Translations under genes and position numbers: made by a program | Shown: positions 54,156-62,825 of the stretch, piece by piece | How positions within the stretch are numbered: position 1 is the stretch's first letter | Layout of the letters: each line of letters opens with the position of its first letter | Notes under the pieces: generated by a model | What the model saw: the letters and a program-made list of their open reading frames with translations, nothing else | What the model was told of the DNA's origin: nothing | The model's database searches: none | Assembly: GCA_004557855.1 (NCBI GenBank) | Contig: SFFJ01000003.1 | Location: forward strand, 1 to 64,000 | Length of the DNA: 64,000 bases | Origin: Oscillospiraceae bacterium | GTDB taxonomy: Bacteria; Bacillota; Clostridia; Oscillospirales; Ruminococcaceae | Reading direction: 5' to 3'

Positions 54156-54246
54156 CTACCCTCTTCCCTTTTGGGCAAAGCTGTGATAAAATAAACCACA
54201 GACCGGCGCTATGCCGCCATTTCGTAAAAAGGAAGGAAGTACCCCT

Positions 54247-55554
54247 ATGGCCATCCTCACCACACGCCCCCGCGGCACCAATGATTTTCTCCCCGCCGAG
54301 ACCCCCCGCTGGCAGTATGTCGAGCGCACCCTGCTTTCCACGGCGGCGCTGTACGGCTACGGCGAAATCCGCACCCCCACCTTTGAGCATACCGAGCTGT
54401 TCCTGCGCGGCGTGGGCGATACCACCGATGTGGTAAATAAAGAAATGTACACCTTTACCGATAAGGGCGACCGTTCCGTTACCCTGCGCCCGGAGGGGAC
54501 TGCCGGCATCTGCCGGGCGGCCATTGAAAACGGGCTGCTGGGCGATGCCCTGCCCCTCAAGGTCAGCTATGTCTTTAACTGCTTCCGCTATGAAAAGGCA
54601 CAGCGGGGGCGCTACCGCCAGTTCCACCAGTTCGGGGTGGAATGCTACGGCGCCACCGGGCCCGTCACCGATGCCGAGGTCATCTCGCTGGCGTGGGAGG
54701 GAATGCAGACCCTGGGGCTGAAGGACCTGACCCTTGCCGTCAATTCCATCGGCTGCCCCACCTGCCGGGCGGAATACCACAAGGCGCTGCGGGCGTATTT
54801 TGAGAGGCGCCGGGAGGAGCTGTGCGAGACCTGCCGGGAGCGTCTGGAGAAAAACCCCATGCGCATCCTGGACTGCAAATCCCCCGTCTGCGGCGAGATC
54901 GCCAAGGGCGCCCCCCGGGTGCTGGACTACCTGTGCGGGGACTGCCGGGATCATTTTGAAAAGGTGCAGACCCTGCTGAAGGATGCCGATATCCCCTTTA
55001 CCATCGATGCCGGCATTGTGCGGGGGCTGGACTACTACACCCGCACCGTCTTTGAGATCTCGGTTCCCGGCTTCCCGGCGCTGTGCGGCGGCGGGCGCTA
55101 CGGCGGCTTGAGTCGTCAGCTGGGCGGCCCGGATGTCGAGGGCATCGGCTTTGCCATGGGGCTGGAACGGCTGATCATGGTGATGGAGCAGCAGGGCTGC
55201 GATTTCCCCGAGCCGCAGCAGTGCGACCTTTATATCGCTTCAATGGGAGAGGCGGCCGCCGAGGAGGCGTTCCGGCTGACCACCCAGCTGCGGCGGGAGG
55301 GCTATGCCGTCCAGTGCGACCTGATGGGGCGCAGCGTCAAGGCCCAGATGAAGTATGCCAATAAAATCGGCGCCCTGTACAGTATGGTGCTGGGGGACAG
55401 CGAGCTGCAAAGCGGCTCCGCCCAGCTGAAGCAGATGGCCACCGGCACCGCCAAGCCCATATCCCTTGCGCATTTCCTGCCGGAATTTGAAACCGAGATG
55501 CAGAACGGCTGGTTTGCGGCCGCCGCCGAAGCCGCCGAGAAGATCGATCGCTGA
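54247..55554 (+). CDS. hisS: Histidyl-tRNA synthetase
   Basis: HisRS charges tRNA-His. The 435-residue class II synthetase shows RPRGTNDFLP at the N-terminus, the motif 1-2 region ending in FRYEKAQRGRYRQFHQ (motif 2), the histidine-specific GLDYYTRTVFE, GGGRYGGLSRQLGG and motif 3 GFAMGLERL, then the anticodon-binding domain (about 335-435). ATG 54247 follows AAAGGAAGG. It has its own terminator and is separate from aspS, unlike the common hisS-aspS operon. Confidence 0.97.
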   Translation: MAILTTRPRGTNDFLPAETPRWQYVERTLLSTAALYGYGEIRTPTFEHTELFLRGVGDTTDVVNKEMYTFTDKGDRSVTLRPEGTAGICRAAIENGLLGDALPLKVSYVFNCFRYEKAQRGRYRQFHQFGVECYGATGPVTDAEVISLAWEGMQTLGLKDLTLAVNSIGCPTCRAEYHKALRAYFERRREELCETCRERLEKNPMRILDCKSPVCGEIAKGAPRVLDYLCGDCRDHFEKVQTLLKDADIPFTIDAGIVRGLDYYTRTVFEISVPGFPALCGGGRYGGLSRQLGGPDVEGIGFAMGLERLIMVMEQQGCDFPEPQQCDLYIASMGEAAAEEAFRLTTQLRREGYAVQCDLMGRSVKAQMKYANKIGALYSMVLGDSELQSGSAQLKQMATGTAKPISLAHFLPEFETEMQNGWFAAAAEAAEKIDR

Positions 55555-55561
55555 AACATTT

Positions 55562-55596
55562 CCCCCGCTTGCCGCAAACGCAGGCGGGGGTTTTCT
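55562..55596 (+). terminator. Terminator after hisS
   Basis: CCCCCGC/GCGGGGG with an inner TGC/GCA pairing, followed by TTTTCTTT. Confidence 0.85.
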
Positions 55597-55672
55597 TTGC
55601 GGCGGGGTAATGGCGGTTGGCGCCGTTTTGCGCCCTTCCCGCCGAGCGGCGGTTTCTTTTTTGCAAAACCCT

Positions 55673-55700
55673 TTGACACCGCCCCTATTCGTGCTATAAT
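55673..55700 (+). promoter_or_regulatory. aspS promoter
   Basis: TTGACA (55673-55678), a 16-bp spacer and TATAAT (55695-55700): both boxes match consensus. Confidence 0.85.
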
Positions 55701-55704
55701 TAGT

Positions 55705-55850
55705 TGTTAATAAGTCAGATTTTGCTCACCGGGCAGAAGCGGGCGGGCGCGCCGCAGCGGGGGAGGGCGACCGGACGAGGTCGTCCCGACAAAAAGCGGA
55801 GGCGTGGCCGCCCGATCCCGGGAAAGCAATATCCCCAAAACAAAAGGAGT
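55705..55850 (+). promoter_or_regulatory. Structured 5' leader of aspS
   Basis: About 150 nt lie between promoter and start. CCGGG (55729-55733) and CGGGCGG (55740-55746) pair in nested order with CCCGG (55817-55821) and CCGCCCG (55808-55814). Inside, GGGCGACC (55765-55772) pairs with GGTCGTCC (55779-55786). No T-box antiterminator motif (AGGGTGG...ACC) or terminator was found, so the leader type is unknown. Confidence 0.5.
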
Positions 55851-55859
55851 GCAAAACTT

Positions 55860-57650
55860 ATGGCAGATACCATGCAAGGCCTCAAGCGCACCCATTACTG
55901 CGGCACCGTCACCCCGGAAATGATAGGCCGGGAAGTGGTGGTATGCGGCTGGGCGCAGAAAACCCGTGATATGGGCACCCTCGTATTTATCGATCTGCGG
56001 GACCGTACCGGCATCGTGCAACTGGCCTTCGATGATAAAACCGACCCCGCCGTGCTGACCAAGGCGCAGCGGGTGCGTGCCGAATATGTGCTGATGGCCC
56101 GCGGCGTGCTGCGTCAGCGGGAGTCGGTCAACCATGAGATCCCCACCGGCGAGGTGGAGGTGTATGTGACCGAGCTGCGGGTGCTGGCCGAAAGCAATAC
56201 CCCGCCCTTTGCCATCAGCGATGACAGCAAGGGCGTAAAGGAGGAGCTGCGCCTGAAGTACCGCTACCTGGACCTGCGCCGCCCCGAAATGCAGAGCGCC
56301 ATCGCCATGCGCCACCGCATTGTTAAGGTGGCCCGTGACTACTACGATACCAACGGCTTTTTGGAGATCGAGACCCCCGTGCTCATCAAATCCACCCCGG
56401 AGGGCGCCCGTGACTACCTGGTGCCCAGCCGTGTGCAGCAGGGTAAATTCTATGCGCTGCCCCAGTCCCCCCAGCTGTATAAGCAGATTTTGATGTGCTC
56501 CGGCTTTGACCGCTATATGCAGATCGCCCGCTGCTTCCGTGATGAGGACCTGCGTGCCGACCGTCAGCCGGAATTCACCCAGATCGACGTGGAAATGTCC
56601 TTCATCGATGAGGAGGACATCATGGCGATGAACGAGGGCTTTATGAAGCGCGTCTTTAAGGAGGTACTGGGCAAGGAGCTCGAGACCCCCTTCCGCCGCA
56701 TCAAATACCGAGACGCCATGGATAACTACGGCATCGATAAGCCCGATACCCGCTTTGACCTGCGGCTGCACGATCTCTCCGAGATCCTGAAAAATACCGG
56801 CTTTGCGGTATTCTCCGGCGCCATCGCCGGGGGCGGCTCGGTGCGGGGCATCAATGCCAAGGGCGCTGCCGAAAAGCTCTCCCGCAAGGAGATCGATAAG
56901 CTGACCGATTTTGTAAAGACCTACCGTGCCAAGGGGCTGGCCTACACCCGCTGGACCCACGAGGGACGTTCCTCCAGCTTTGAAAAGTTCCTCACCGAGG
57001 AGGAGATCGCCGGCATCCACAAGGCGCTGGACGCCGAGGAGGGCGACCTGCTGCTCATCGTGGCCGACGCCAAGAATGAGGTCGTGTATGATGCGCTGGG
57101 CCAGCTGCGCAACCACCTTGCCCAGAAGCTCGGTCTCATCGAGCCGGGCACCTTCGACCTTTTGTGGGTCACCGAGTTCCCGCTGTTCGAGTACAGCGAG
57201 GAGGAGGGACGCTACATGGCGAAGCACCACCCCTTCACCTGCCCCATGCTGGAGGACCTCGATATGATCGAGAGCGACCCCGGCCACTGCCGTGCCCGTG
57301 CCTATGATATGGTCATGAACGGCTGCGAGGTCGGCGGCGGTTCCATCCGTATCAACACCATGGAGCTGCAGGAGCGGATGCTGGTGGCACTGGGCTTCAC
57401 CCCCGAAAGCGCCGAGGAGCGCTTCGGCTTCCTGCTGGAGGCATTCCGGTACGGCGCACCGCCCCACGGCGGCATGGCCTTCGGCCTGGACCGTCTGGTG
57501 ATGCTGCTGCTGGGCAAGGAGTCCATCAAGGAGGTCATCGCCTTCCCCAAGGTGCAGAACGCCAGCGAGCTGATGAGCGGCTGCCCCGCCGAGGTGGAGG
57601 ATAAATCCCTGGCCGAGCTGGCCATTAAGGTAGACCTGCCGCAAGAATAA
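55860..57650 (+). CDS. aspS: Aspartyl-tRNA synthetase, bacterial type
   Basis: AspRS charges tRNA-Asp. The 596-residue length with an inserted GAD domain (about 290-410) is the bacterial form. Seen are the N-terminal OB anticodon domain (GWAQKTRDMGTLVFIDLRDR), YLVPSRVQQGKFYALPQSPQ, motif 2 ARCFRDEDLRADRQPEFTQ and motif 3 GLDRLVMLLLG. ATG 55860 follows AAAGGAGT; the frame is open 52 codons upstream through the structured leader, but those residues are Arg/Pro/Gly-rich and not family-like. Confidence 0.97.
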   Translation: MADTMQGLKRTHYCGTVTPEMIGREVVVCGWAQKTRDMGTLVFIDLRDRTGIVQLAFDDKTDPAVLTKAQRVRAEYVLMARGVLRQRESVNHEIPTGEVEVYVTELRVLAESNTPPFAISDDSKGVKEELRLKYRYLDLRRPEMQSAIAMRHRIVKVARDYYDTNGFLEIETPVLIKSTPEGARDYLVPSRVQQGKFYALPQSPQLYKQILMCSGFDRYMQIARCFRDEDLRADRQPEFTQIDVEMSFIDEEDIMAMNEGFMKRVFKEVLGKELETPFRRIKYRDAMDNYGIDKPDTRFDLRLHDLSEILKNTGFAVFSGAIAGGGSVRGINAKGAAEKLSRKEIDKLTDFVKTYRAKGLAYTRWTHEGRSSSFEKFLTEEEIAGIHKALDAEEGDLLLIVADAKNEVVYDALGQLRNHLAQKLGLIEPGTFDLLWVTEFPLFEYSEEEGRYMAKHHPFTCPMLEDLDMIESDPGHCRARAYDMVMNGCEVGGGSIRINTMELQERMLVALGFTPESAEERFGFLLEAFRYGAPPHGGMAFGLDRLVMLLLGKESIKEVIAFPKVQNASELMSGCPAEVEDKSLAELAIKVDLPQE

Positions 57651-57655
57651 ACCAA

Positions 57656-57685
57656 AATCCCCGCTGCACGGCGGGGATTTTTTCC
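57656..57685 (+). terminator. Terminator after aspS
   Basis: AATCCCCGC/GCGGGGATT with a short loop, followed by TTTT. Confidence 0.88.
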
Positions 57686-57689
57686 GGGC

Positions 57690-57718
57690 TTGACTTTTTC
57701 ACAGAGGTTCGCTATCTT
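57690..57718 (+). promoter_or_regulatory. Promoter of the DUF3592-like gene
   Basis: TTGACT (57690-57695), a 17-bp spacer and TATCTT (57713-57718), 36 bp before the start codon. Confidence 0.65.
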
Positions 57719-57754
57719 TGTGGAGAAGGCACCGCGGAGAAAGGGGACGAGAGA

Positions 57755-58303
57755 ATGACGGAGACGGAGATCATCAGGCTGGTGTTCGGGCTGTTTTTGG
57801 GCGTGGGCGGGGGCGTGCTGCTCCTGCTGGCCTTTACCGTCGGTTATCGGTATTTGGTGATGGAGCAGCGCTGCACCTGCCGTACCAACGGGACGGTAAC
57901 GGGATACAGCGCCGTCTGCTACGGCGGGGAGAATAGTGCGGTGCATCTGTCGGTGGTGCGCTATACGGCAGAGGGGCGGGAATACCGGGTGACCGGGCCC
58001 CGCTACCGGGGGTATGTAAGCCGTACCATCCGCACGCCCCTTGCGGGGAATGCCTGCCGCTGCTATGAGAAAAACGGGGTTCTGCACATCGAGCGCAGCC
58101 GCAATTCTATCATCGGAGTGAGCCGCAACCCCATGGCGGAGCAGTACCCCGTGGGAACGGTGCTGCCGGTTTGGTTCGACCCAAAAAAGCCGAAGCGGAG
58201 CTATGTGCTGCGCTGCGTGGATAACAGATGGGTCTTCTGGCTGCTGCTTTTGTGTGGGGTAGTGCTGCTGGCCGGCTGCGTGGCGGTCGTTGCCCTGCTG
58301 TGA
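57755..58303 (+). CDS. DUF3592-like membrane protein
   Basis: The 182-residue protein has one hydrophobic helix near the N-terminus (about 8-32), an extracytoplasmic or cytoplasmic beta-rich middle with CRTNGTVTGYS, VVRYTAEGREYRV and PVWFDPKKPKRSYV, and a second helix at the C-terminus (about 160-182). This arrangement, with the V-x-Y-D/N-P-x-x-P-like segment, is typical of DUF3592 proteins of unknown role. It has its own promoter. I cannot assign a function. Confidence 0.75.
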   Translation: MTETEIIRLVFGLFLGVGGGVLLLLAFTVGYRYLVMEQRCTCRTNGTVTGYSAVCYGGENSAVHLSVVRYTAEGREYRVTGPRYRGYVSRTIRTPLAGNACRCYEKNGVLHIERSRNSIIGVSRNPMAEQYPVGTVLPVWFDPKKPKRSYVLRCVDNRWVFWLLLLCGVVLLAGCVAVVALL

Positions 58304-58326
58304 GCCGGCAGCGGGGCGTTGGAAGA

Positions 58327-58413
58327 CCGGGCGCAGCCCCGGCGGTGCTTCGCACCGCCGCCGCGGCCGAAGGCCGCGGGAACCGTCCGGAGGACGGTTC
58401 GGGCTGCGCCCGG
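58327..58413. repeat. Cloverleaf element L
   Basis: 87 bp, 24 nt after the DUF3592 stop, between convergent genes. Outer stem CCGGGCGCAGCCC (58327-58339) with GGGCTGCGCCCGG (58401-58413). Arms: CGGCGGTGC/GCACCGCCG (TTC), CCGCGGCC/GGCCGCGG (GAA), GAACCGTCC/GGACGGTTC (GGA). The outer pair shifts from G-C to C-G at its foot compared with A. Confidence 0.95.
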
Positions 58414-58483
58414 AAAGCCCACGCAAAGAAAAAATCCGCCCCCGGAAAGGAAGCCTGCCGCTTCCCCTCCGGGGGCCTTGCCA

Positions 58484-59467
58484 TTAAAATTCACTTCGTT
58501 TATCCCGCAGCATCAGCTCGGTCAGTGCGGCGGAGGGGTTTTTCCCCTCAAACAGAATGGCGTGGACGCACCGGCAGATGGGCATACGCACCCCCAGCTT
58601 TTCGGCCAGCGCCGTAACGCTTTGGGCGGCATAGTAGCCCTCCACCACCGCGCGGCGTTCGCCCAGGGCACCGGCCACCTGCGCCCCCTGACCGATGGCA
58701 ACGCCTGCCATGTGATTGCGGGAATGGGGCGAGGTACAGGTCACGATCATATCCCCCATGCCGGCCAGCCCGAAGCAGGTGGTTTCCTCTCCGCCCGCCG
58801 CCTTAATCAATGCGGAAAGCTCCACCAGCGCCCGGCTCATCATCAGCGCCTTGGCGTTATCGCCGCAGCCCATGCCCTCGGCCATGCCGGCCGCCAGCGC
58901 AATAATATTTTTGGCGGCGCCGCACAGCTCCACCCCGGTGATATCGGTGCTGCTGTAAACCCGGAAGGACGGGTTCATAAAGATGCCCTGCAGCCATTCG
59001 GCGACTGCCCGGTCGGCGCAGGCGGCAACACAGCCGGTAGGCATTTCTCTTGCTACCTCCTCGGCGTGAGAAGGCCCCGAAAGCGCCGCAATGGGATGCC
59101 CCGGCAGCGTCTCCGCCAGTATTTCGGACATCCGCAGACCGCTTTCCGGCTCCACGCCCTTGGCCACCGTTACCAGCACCGCCTCCGGCATCAGGTACGG
59201 CTTGACCCGCAGGGCGGTTTGCCGCATGGCGTAGCTGGGCGGCGCAAAGACCACCAGCCCGCAGCCCGCCACGACATCCTCCCGGTGGGTCAGGGGCAGG
59301 CCCTCCGGCAGCGGGACACCCGGCAGCATTTTATTCTCGCCGCGCTCCCGCAGGGCGCTGCATTCCTCCTCGCAGTAGGACCACAGGGTGACCTCGTGGC
59401 CGTTTTTTTGCAGCAGCAGCGAAAGGGCGGTGCCCCATGCACCGCTGCCCAGTACAGCGATCTTCAT
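58484..59467 (-). CDS. gpsA: Glycerol-3-phosphate dehydrogenase [NAD(P)+]
   Basis: GpsA reduces dihydroxyacetone phosphate to sn-glycerol-3-phosphate for phospholipid synthesis. The 327-residue protein starts MKIAVLGSGAWGTALSLLL with the GxGxxG cofactor loop, and has TVAKGVEPESG, the catalytic Lys region AAKNIIALAAG (about 185-195) and AGMGDMIVTCTSPHSRN. ATG 59467 follows AAGGAGGAG. plsY lies upstream on the same strand, and the two enzymes act one after the other; element M separates them. Confidence 0.97.
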   Translation of the reverse strand: MKIAVLGSGAWGTALSLLLQKNGHEVTLWSYCEEECSALRERGENKMLPGVPLPEGLPLTHREDVVAGCGLVVFAPPSYAMRQTALRVKPYLMPEAVLVTVAKGVEPESGLRMSEILAETLPGHPIAALSGPSHAEEVAREMPTGCVAACADRAVAEWLQGIFMNPSFRVYSSTDITGVELCGAAKNIIALAAGMAEGMGCGDNAKALMMSRALVELSALIKAAGGEETTCFGLAGMGDMIVTCTSPHSRNHMAGVAIGQGAQVAGALGERRAVVEGYYAAQSVTALAEKLGVRMPICRCVHAILFEGKNPSAALTELMLRDKRSEF

Positions 59468-59537
59468 TTTCTCCTCCTTGCCGGAAGGCCGGCGGGTCAT
59501 ATTTCTCTATCGGGGCCGGTACAGGGTGTGGGGAACC

Positions 59538-59618
59538 GGGGCGCAGCCCGTTTCGGCTCCGCCGAAACACACGAGCGAAGCTCGTGTCGCCCGCCGCAGG
59601 CGGGCGGGGCTGCGCCCC
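59538..59618. repeat. Cloverleaf element M
   Basis: 81 bp, ending 30 nt beyond the plsY stop on the minus strand. Outer stem GGGGCGCAGCCC (59538-59549) with 59607-59618. Arms: GTTTCGGC/GCCGAAAC (TCC), ACACGAGC/GCTCGTGT (GAA), CGCCCGCC/GGCGGGCG (GCA). This is the element K arm set in reverse complement, so it has the same orientation relative to its upstream gene as K. Confidence 0.95.
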
Positions 59619-59647
59619 GGCCCTGCCCCTTGCACCAACCTACGGCA

Positions 59648-60244
59648 TCAAACCTTATTTTCTTCTCCGCGGGCCAGCCGCGCCATATTTTCCCGGTGCG
59701 CCCACAGGATCAGCAGCGTCATGGCGGCAGCGCACCCTACGGGAATGGCCGGCGCCAGCCCCTGCCCGTGGCACCAGGCGGCTACCGCCGGGGTCAGTGC
59801 AACCCCACCGATGATGGAACCCAGCGAAATGTACCGGGTGAGAAGCACCGGGATCCCCCACAGCACCACCAGCGGCAGGAGCAGGACGGGGTACAGCACC
59901 GCAGCCGCCCCCACCGTGCAGGCAATGCCCTTGCCGCCCCGGAAGCCGAAAAACAGCGGCCACATATGCCCCACGATGACAAAAACCGCCGCAACACACC
60001 CGCCATCAAACCCGGCGATGGCACGCCCCAGCAAAACGGCAGCCGCCGCCTTGGCGGCGTCCCCCGCAAAGGTCGCCAGTGCTGCCTTCAGCTTGAAGGT
60101 GCGCAGCATATTGGTGGCGCCGGTGCCGCCGCTGCCATGCTGCCGTACATCATCGTGGAACAGTCCCCGGCTTAACAGTACGCCGGTGCTGATGCTGCCC
60201 AGCAGGTAGGCCGCTGCTGCAGCCGCAAGATATCGTAAGATCAT
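59648..60244 (-). CDS. plsY: Acyl-phosphate:glycerol-3-phosphate acyltransferase PlsY
   Basis: PlsY transfers an acyl chain from acyl-phosphate to glycerol-3-phosphate in the membrane, the first committed step of phosphatidic acid synthesis. The 198-residue polytopic protein shows GSISTGVLLSRG (motif 1), GSGGTGATNMLRT (motif 2, phosphate site) and FFGFRGGKGIACT (motif 3), with about seven hydrophobic segments. AAAGGAG precedes ATG 60244. It pairs functionally with gpsA. Confidence 0.97.
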   Translation of the reverse strand: MILRYLAAAAAAYLLGSISTGVLLSRGLFHDDVRQHGSGGTGATNMLRTFKLKAALATFAGDAAKAAAAVLLGRAIAGFDGGCVAAVFVIVGHMWPLFFGFRGGKGIACTVGAAAVLYPVLLLPLVVLWGIPVLLTRYISLGSIIGGVALTPAVAAWCHGQGLAPAIPVGCAAAMTLLILWAHRENMARLARGEENKV

Positions 60245-60290
60245 GGTTTGCTCCTTTCTCCTTCGGGGGCTTGTGCAGGGTGCGGGAACC

Positions 60291-60371
60291 GGGCCGCAGG
60301 CCGCCCGCCCTCCGGGCGGGCCCGCAAGCTCCGCTTGCGGCTTTCGGCTGCGCCGAAAGGGCCTGCGGCCC
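60291..60371. repeat. Cloverleaf element N
   Basis: 81 bp between plsY and the NERD gene. Outer stem GGGCCGCAGGCC (60291-60302) with GGCCTGCGGCCC (60360-60371), as in G and J. Arms: GCCCGCCC/GGGCGGGC (TCC), CCGCAAGC/GCTTGCGG (TCC), CTTTCGGC/GCCGAAAG (TGC). TTGTGCAGGGTGCGGGAACC precedes it. Confidence 0.95.
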
Positions 60372-60483
60372 GGCCCCGCCCCCGGCAGGGCCCCGACGCA
60401 CGGCCGTGCCCTATATGCCGCCTATTGTACCAAACTTCCCCCGCCGGTTCAAGCGGGATTTTGTAAAACCTGCTTTTAGAGAG

Positions 60484-61239
60484 TTACAGATTTCTTGTAT
60501 ATCTGCACCTAGGATAGTTGGAGCATCCCCAAAATTGATGGCCTGTCTGTATCCCCTTTTTTGCTGTTCGAAGGATGAGATTTCCTCCACATACAGGACA
60601 CACCTCACCGCTTTCTTTTGACATAATCTCTTTGATATGCCTTTCTCTTGTCGCTTGGTCTTGGTTGGTCAATGGTTTTAGAGAATCATAAATAGAGTAT
60701 ATCTGCAAATCGTCGAGAATGCTTGGATATGAGTGCCAAATATCTTTTATTACATGAGGAAGCTCTTTTTCTTTACAAATAAATGTGCAGTCTCGTTCCA
60801 TGGAAAGCGCTTTTATTTCACATCGGTTTGAAAAAACGATAATGGAAATTGCCTGGAGATTGGTGCCAAGATAATTTTTAAGTGCCCTTATATGGGAGTT
60901 GTTTTGCCATACGGGATTGTAAAAATGGTATTTTTCAACCTTATTTCTTCCGAACCATGTTTTTCCCGCATATAGCGTAGCCGTCCAATTTCGGTTGTTT
61001 TCGTTTCCAAAAATATACCCAGAAAAGTTTTTGCTTTCTATTACAAATAATCCCTTTGTTGTTATATATACGACATCTATTTCCGCTGTGCTTCCATCTT
61101 CTTTCGGGATATATATGTTTCTCAGTATTTTTCCATTTTTTCCAAACGGGTTTATTAGCTTAAGTTTATTTACTATTTCTCTTTCTCCCCATGCGCCAAT
61201 CATCTTTGGAGTTACAAATAAATCCTTTATTATTCCCAT
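60484..61239 (-). CDS. NERD-domain protein with C-terminal zinc-ribbon
   Basis: The 251-residue protein has a NERD (nuclease-related) domain about 15-125, with GAWGEREIVNKL, AEIDVVYITTKGLFVIESKNF (the Asp...Glu-x-Lys nuclease core) and a later YNPVWQN. A topoisomerase-type zinc finger follows at the C-terminus: CPVCGG near 215 and WGCSNYPRCRY near 240. The gene is clearly AT-richer than all neighbours, suggesting recent transfer. It has its own sigma-A promoter. Function is unknown; the family is linked to DNA processing. Confidence 0.9.
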   Translation of the reverse strand: MGIIKDLFVTPKMIGAWGEREIVNKLKLINPFGKNGKILRNIYIPKEDGSTAEIDVVYITTKGLFVIESKNFSGYIFGNENNRNWTATLYAGKTWFGRNKVEKYHFYNPVWQNNSHIRALKNYLGTNLQAISIIVFSNRCEIKALSMERDCTFICKEKELPHVIKDIWHSYPSILDDLQIYSIYDSLKPLTNQDQATRERHIKEIMSKESGEVCPVCGGNLILRTAKKGIQTGHQFWGCSNYPRCRYTRNL

Positions 61240-61265
61240 GCTGACCTCCTATGAGTTGTACAAAT

Positions 61266-61294
61266 ATTCTATCATAGTTTCATTTAGCATTCAA
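61266..61294 (-). promoter_or_regulatory. NERD gene promoter
   Basis: On the minus strand TTGAAT (61294-61289), a 17-bp spacer and TAGAAT (61271-61266), 27 bp before the start codon. Confidence 0.7.
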
Positions 61295-61334
61295 CAAGCA
61301 GGCTTTATCACCCACTTTTTCTCACTTCTCCACC

Positions 61335-61363
61335 TTGTAAATTGCCCCATTTTAAGGTATGAT
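61335..61363 (+). promoter_or_regulatory. MFS transporter gene promoter
   Basis: TTGTAA (61335-61340), a 17-bp spacer and TATGAT (61358-61363), 47 bp before the start codon. Confidence 0.65.
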
Positions 61364-61410
61364 AGGAGCAGCGCGACCCCCATTATATCAGAGGAGATGT
61401 TATTTTACCC

Positions 61411-62742
61411 ATGAAGCTCAACAATAAGCGCACCATTCTGGTGGGACTTGCGTTTTTGTCCATCTGCTCCTTCTGGCAGATGTATAACAGCGTGATCCCC
61501 AAAATCCTGACCTACACCTTCCATCTGGATGAGACCTACTCCGGTATCATCATGGCCGCCGATAACGTACTGGCCCTGTTCCTGCTGCCGCTGTTCGGCG
61601 CCATCAGTGACAGAAACCGCAGCCGTTTGGGCCGCCGGATGCCCTTCATCCTTTGCGGGACAGGCTGCGCCATCCTGCTGATGATGCTGCTGCCCATTCT
61701 GGATAACAGCTACGCCGCCAACCCCTCGGTCACCAAGCTGGTGCTGTTTATTGCCGTTTTGGGACTTCTTCTCATCGCCATGGGCACCTACCGTTCCCCG
61801 GCGGTCGCCCTGATGCCCGACCTGACCCCCAAACCCCTGCGCAGCCGCGCCAATGCCATCATCAACCTGATGGGCGCCGTGGGCGGTATCCTGTACCTGG
61901 TCATCACCAGTGTGCTGTATTCCTCCAGCCGGGTGGCCGGCCTGGAGCACGTGAACTACCTGCCGCTATTCGCCATCGTGGCGGGCATTATGGCGGTTTC
62001 GGTCGGCGTGCTGTTTGCCACCATCCGCGAGAAAAAGCTGCATGAAGAAAATATGGCACTGGAGGCCGAGCATCCCGAATGGAACCTGGCCGAGGTGGAT
62101 GAAAGCGGCAACGAAAAGCTGCCCCCCGCCGTCCGCCGCAGCCTGGGCTTTTTGCTGGCGTCCATCGCCCTGTGGTTCATCGGCTATAATGCCATCGAGA
62201 CCTGGTTTACCACCTTTGCCGATAAAATGTGGGGCATGGCCCTGGGTGATGCCACCCTCTGCCTGACCATCGCCACCGCCGGCGCCATCTGCTCCTATAT
62301 CCCCGTCGGGATCGTCGCCAGCCGCATCGGCCGCCGCCGCACCATCCTGTTCGGCGTGCTGCTGCTTACCGCCTGCTTCGGCTCGGGCTATGTCTATACC
62401 CTTTCCAATAACACCTTCCACCCGGCGCTGTATGCCCTGTTTGCACTGGTCGGCGTGGCGTGGGCGTCCATCAATGTAAACAGCCTGCCCATGGTAGTGG
62501 AAATGTGCAAGGGCAGCGATGTCGGTAAATTCACCGGCTACTACTACACCGCCAGCATGGCGGCGCAAACCGTCACCCCCATCGTGGCGGGCTGGCTGCT
62601 CAAGCATGTCAGCTATTCGGTGCTGTTCCTGTATTCCGCCATCTTTGTGGCGCTGGCGTTCTTCACCATGCTTATGGTGCGCCACGGCGATGTCAAAGTG
62701 GAAGCCAAGCGCGGCCTGGAAGCCTTTGATGTAGACGACTGA
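61411..62742 (+). CDS. MFS transporter, GPH/SLC45-like sugar family
   Basis: The 443-residue protein has 12 hydrophobic segments and the loop 2-3 signature GAISDRNRSRLGRRMPFIL (about 63-81), which is typical of glycoside-pentoside-hexuronide and plant-sucrose-type carriers (DRxxxRxGRRxP). A long cytoplasmic loop (about 205-245) with HEENMALEAEHPEW separates the halves. The second half repeats a GIVASRIGRRRTILFG loop. It likely moves a sugar or glycoside with a cation. GAGGAG precedes ATG 61411. No sugar-processing gene is adjacent, so the substrate is open. Confidence 0.88.
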   Translation: MKLNNKRTILVGLAFLSICSFWQMYNSVIPKILTYTFHLDETYSGIIMAADNVLALFLLPLFGAISDRNRSRLGRRMPFILCGTGCAILLMMLLPILDNSYAANPSVTKLVLFIAVLGLLLIAMGTYRSPAVALMPDLTPKPLRSRANAIINLMGAVGGILYLVITSVLYSSSRVAGLEHVNYLPLFAIVAGIMAVSVGVLFATIREKKLHEENMALEAEHPEWNLAEVDESGNEKLPPAVRRSLGFLLASIALWFIGYNAIETWFTTFADKMWGMALGDATLCLTIATAGAICSYIPVGIVASRIGRRRTILFGVLLLTACFGSGYVYTLSNNTFHPALYALFALVGVAWASINVNSLPMVVEMCKGSDVGKFTGYYYTASMAAQTVTPIVAGWLLKHVSYSVLFLYSAIFVALAFFTMLMVRHGDVKVEAKRGLEAFDVDD

Positions 62743-62769
62743 TCCCCGCAGCAATACTTCCCCCGGATA

Positions 62770-62820
62770 AAGCTCCCTCCCCCGGCCGAAACACCCGGTT
62801 CCCGTCGGGGGAGGGCTTTT
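62770..62820 (+). terminator. Terminator after the MFS gene
   Basis: CCCTCCCCCG pairs with CGGGGGAGGG (outer AAGC/GCTT) around a loop of about 20 nt, followed by TTTT. Confidence 0.75.
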
Positions 62821-62825
62821 GCATG

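Noticed and set aside
55705..55850. T-box riboswitch upstream of aspS or hisS
   Set aside because: No AGGGTGGNACCGCG-like T-box sequence and no terminator hairpin before the start codon of either gene.
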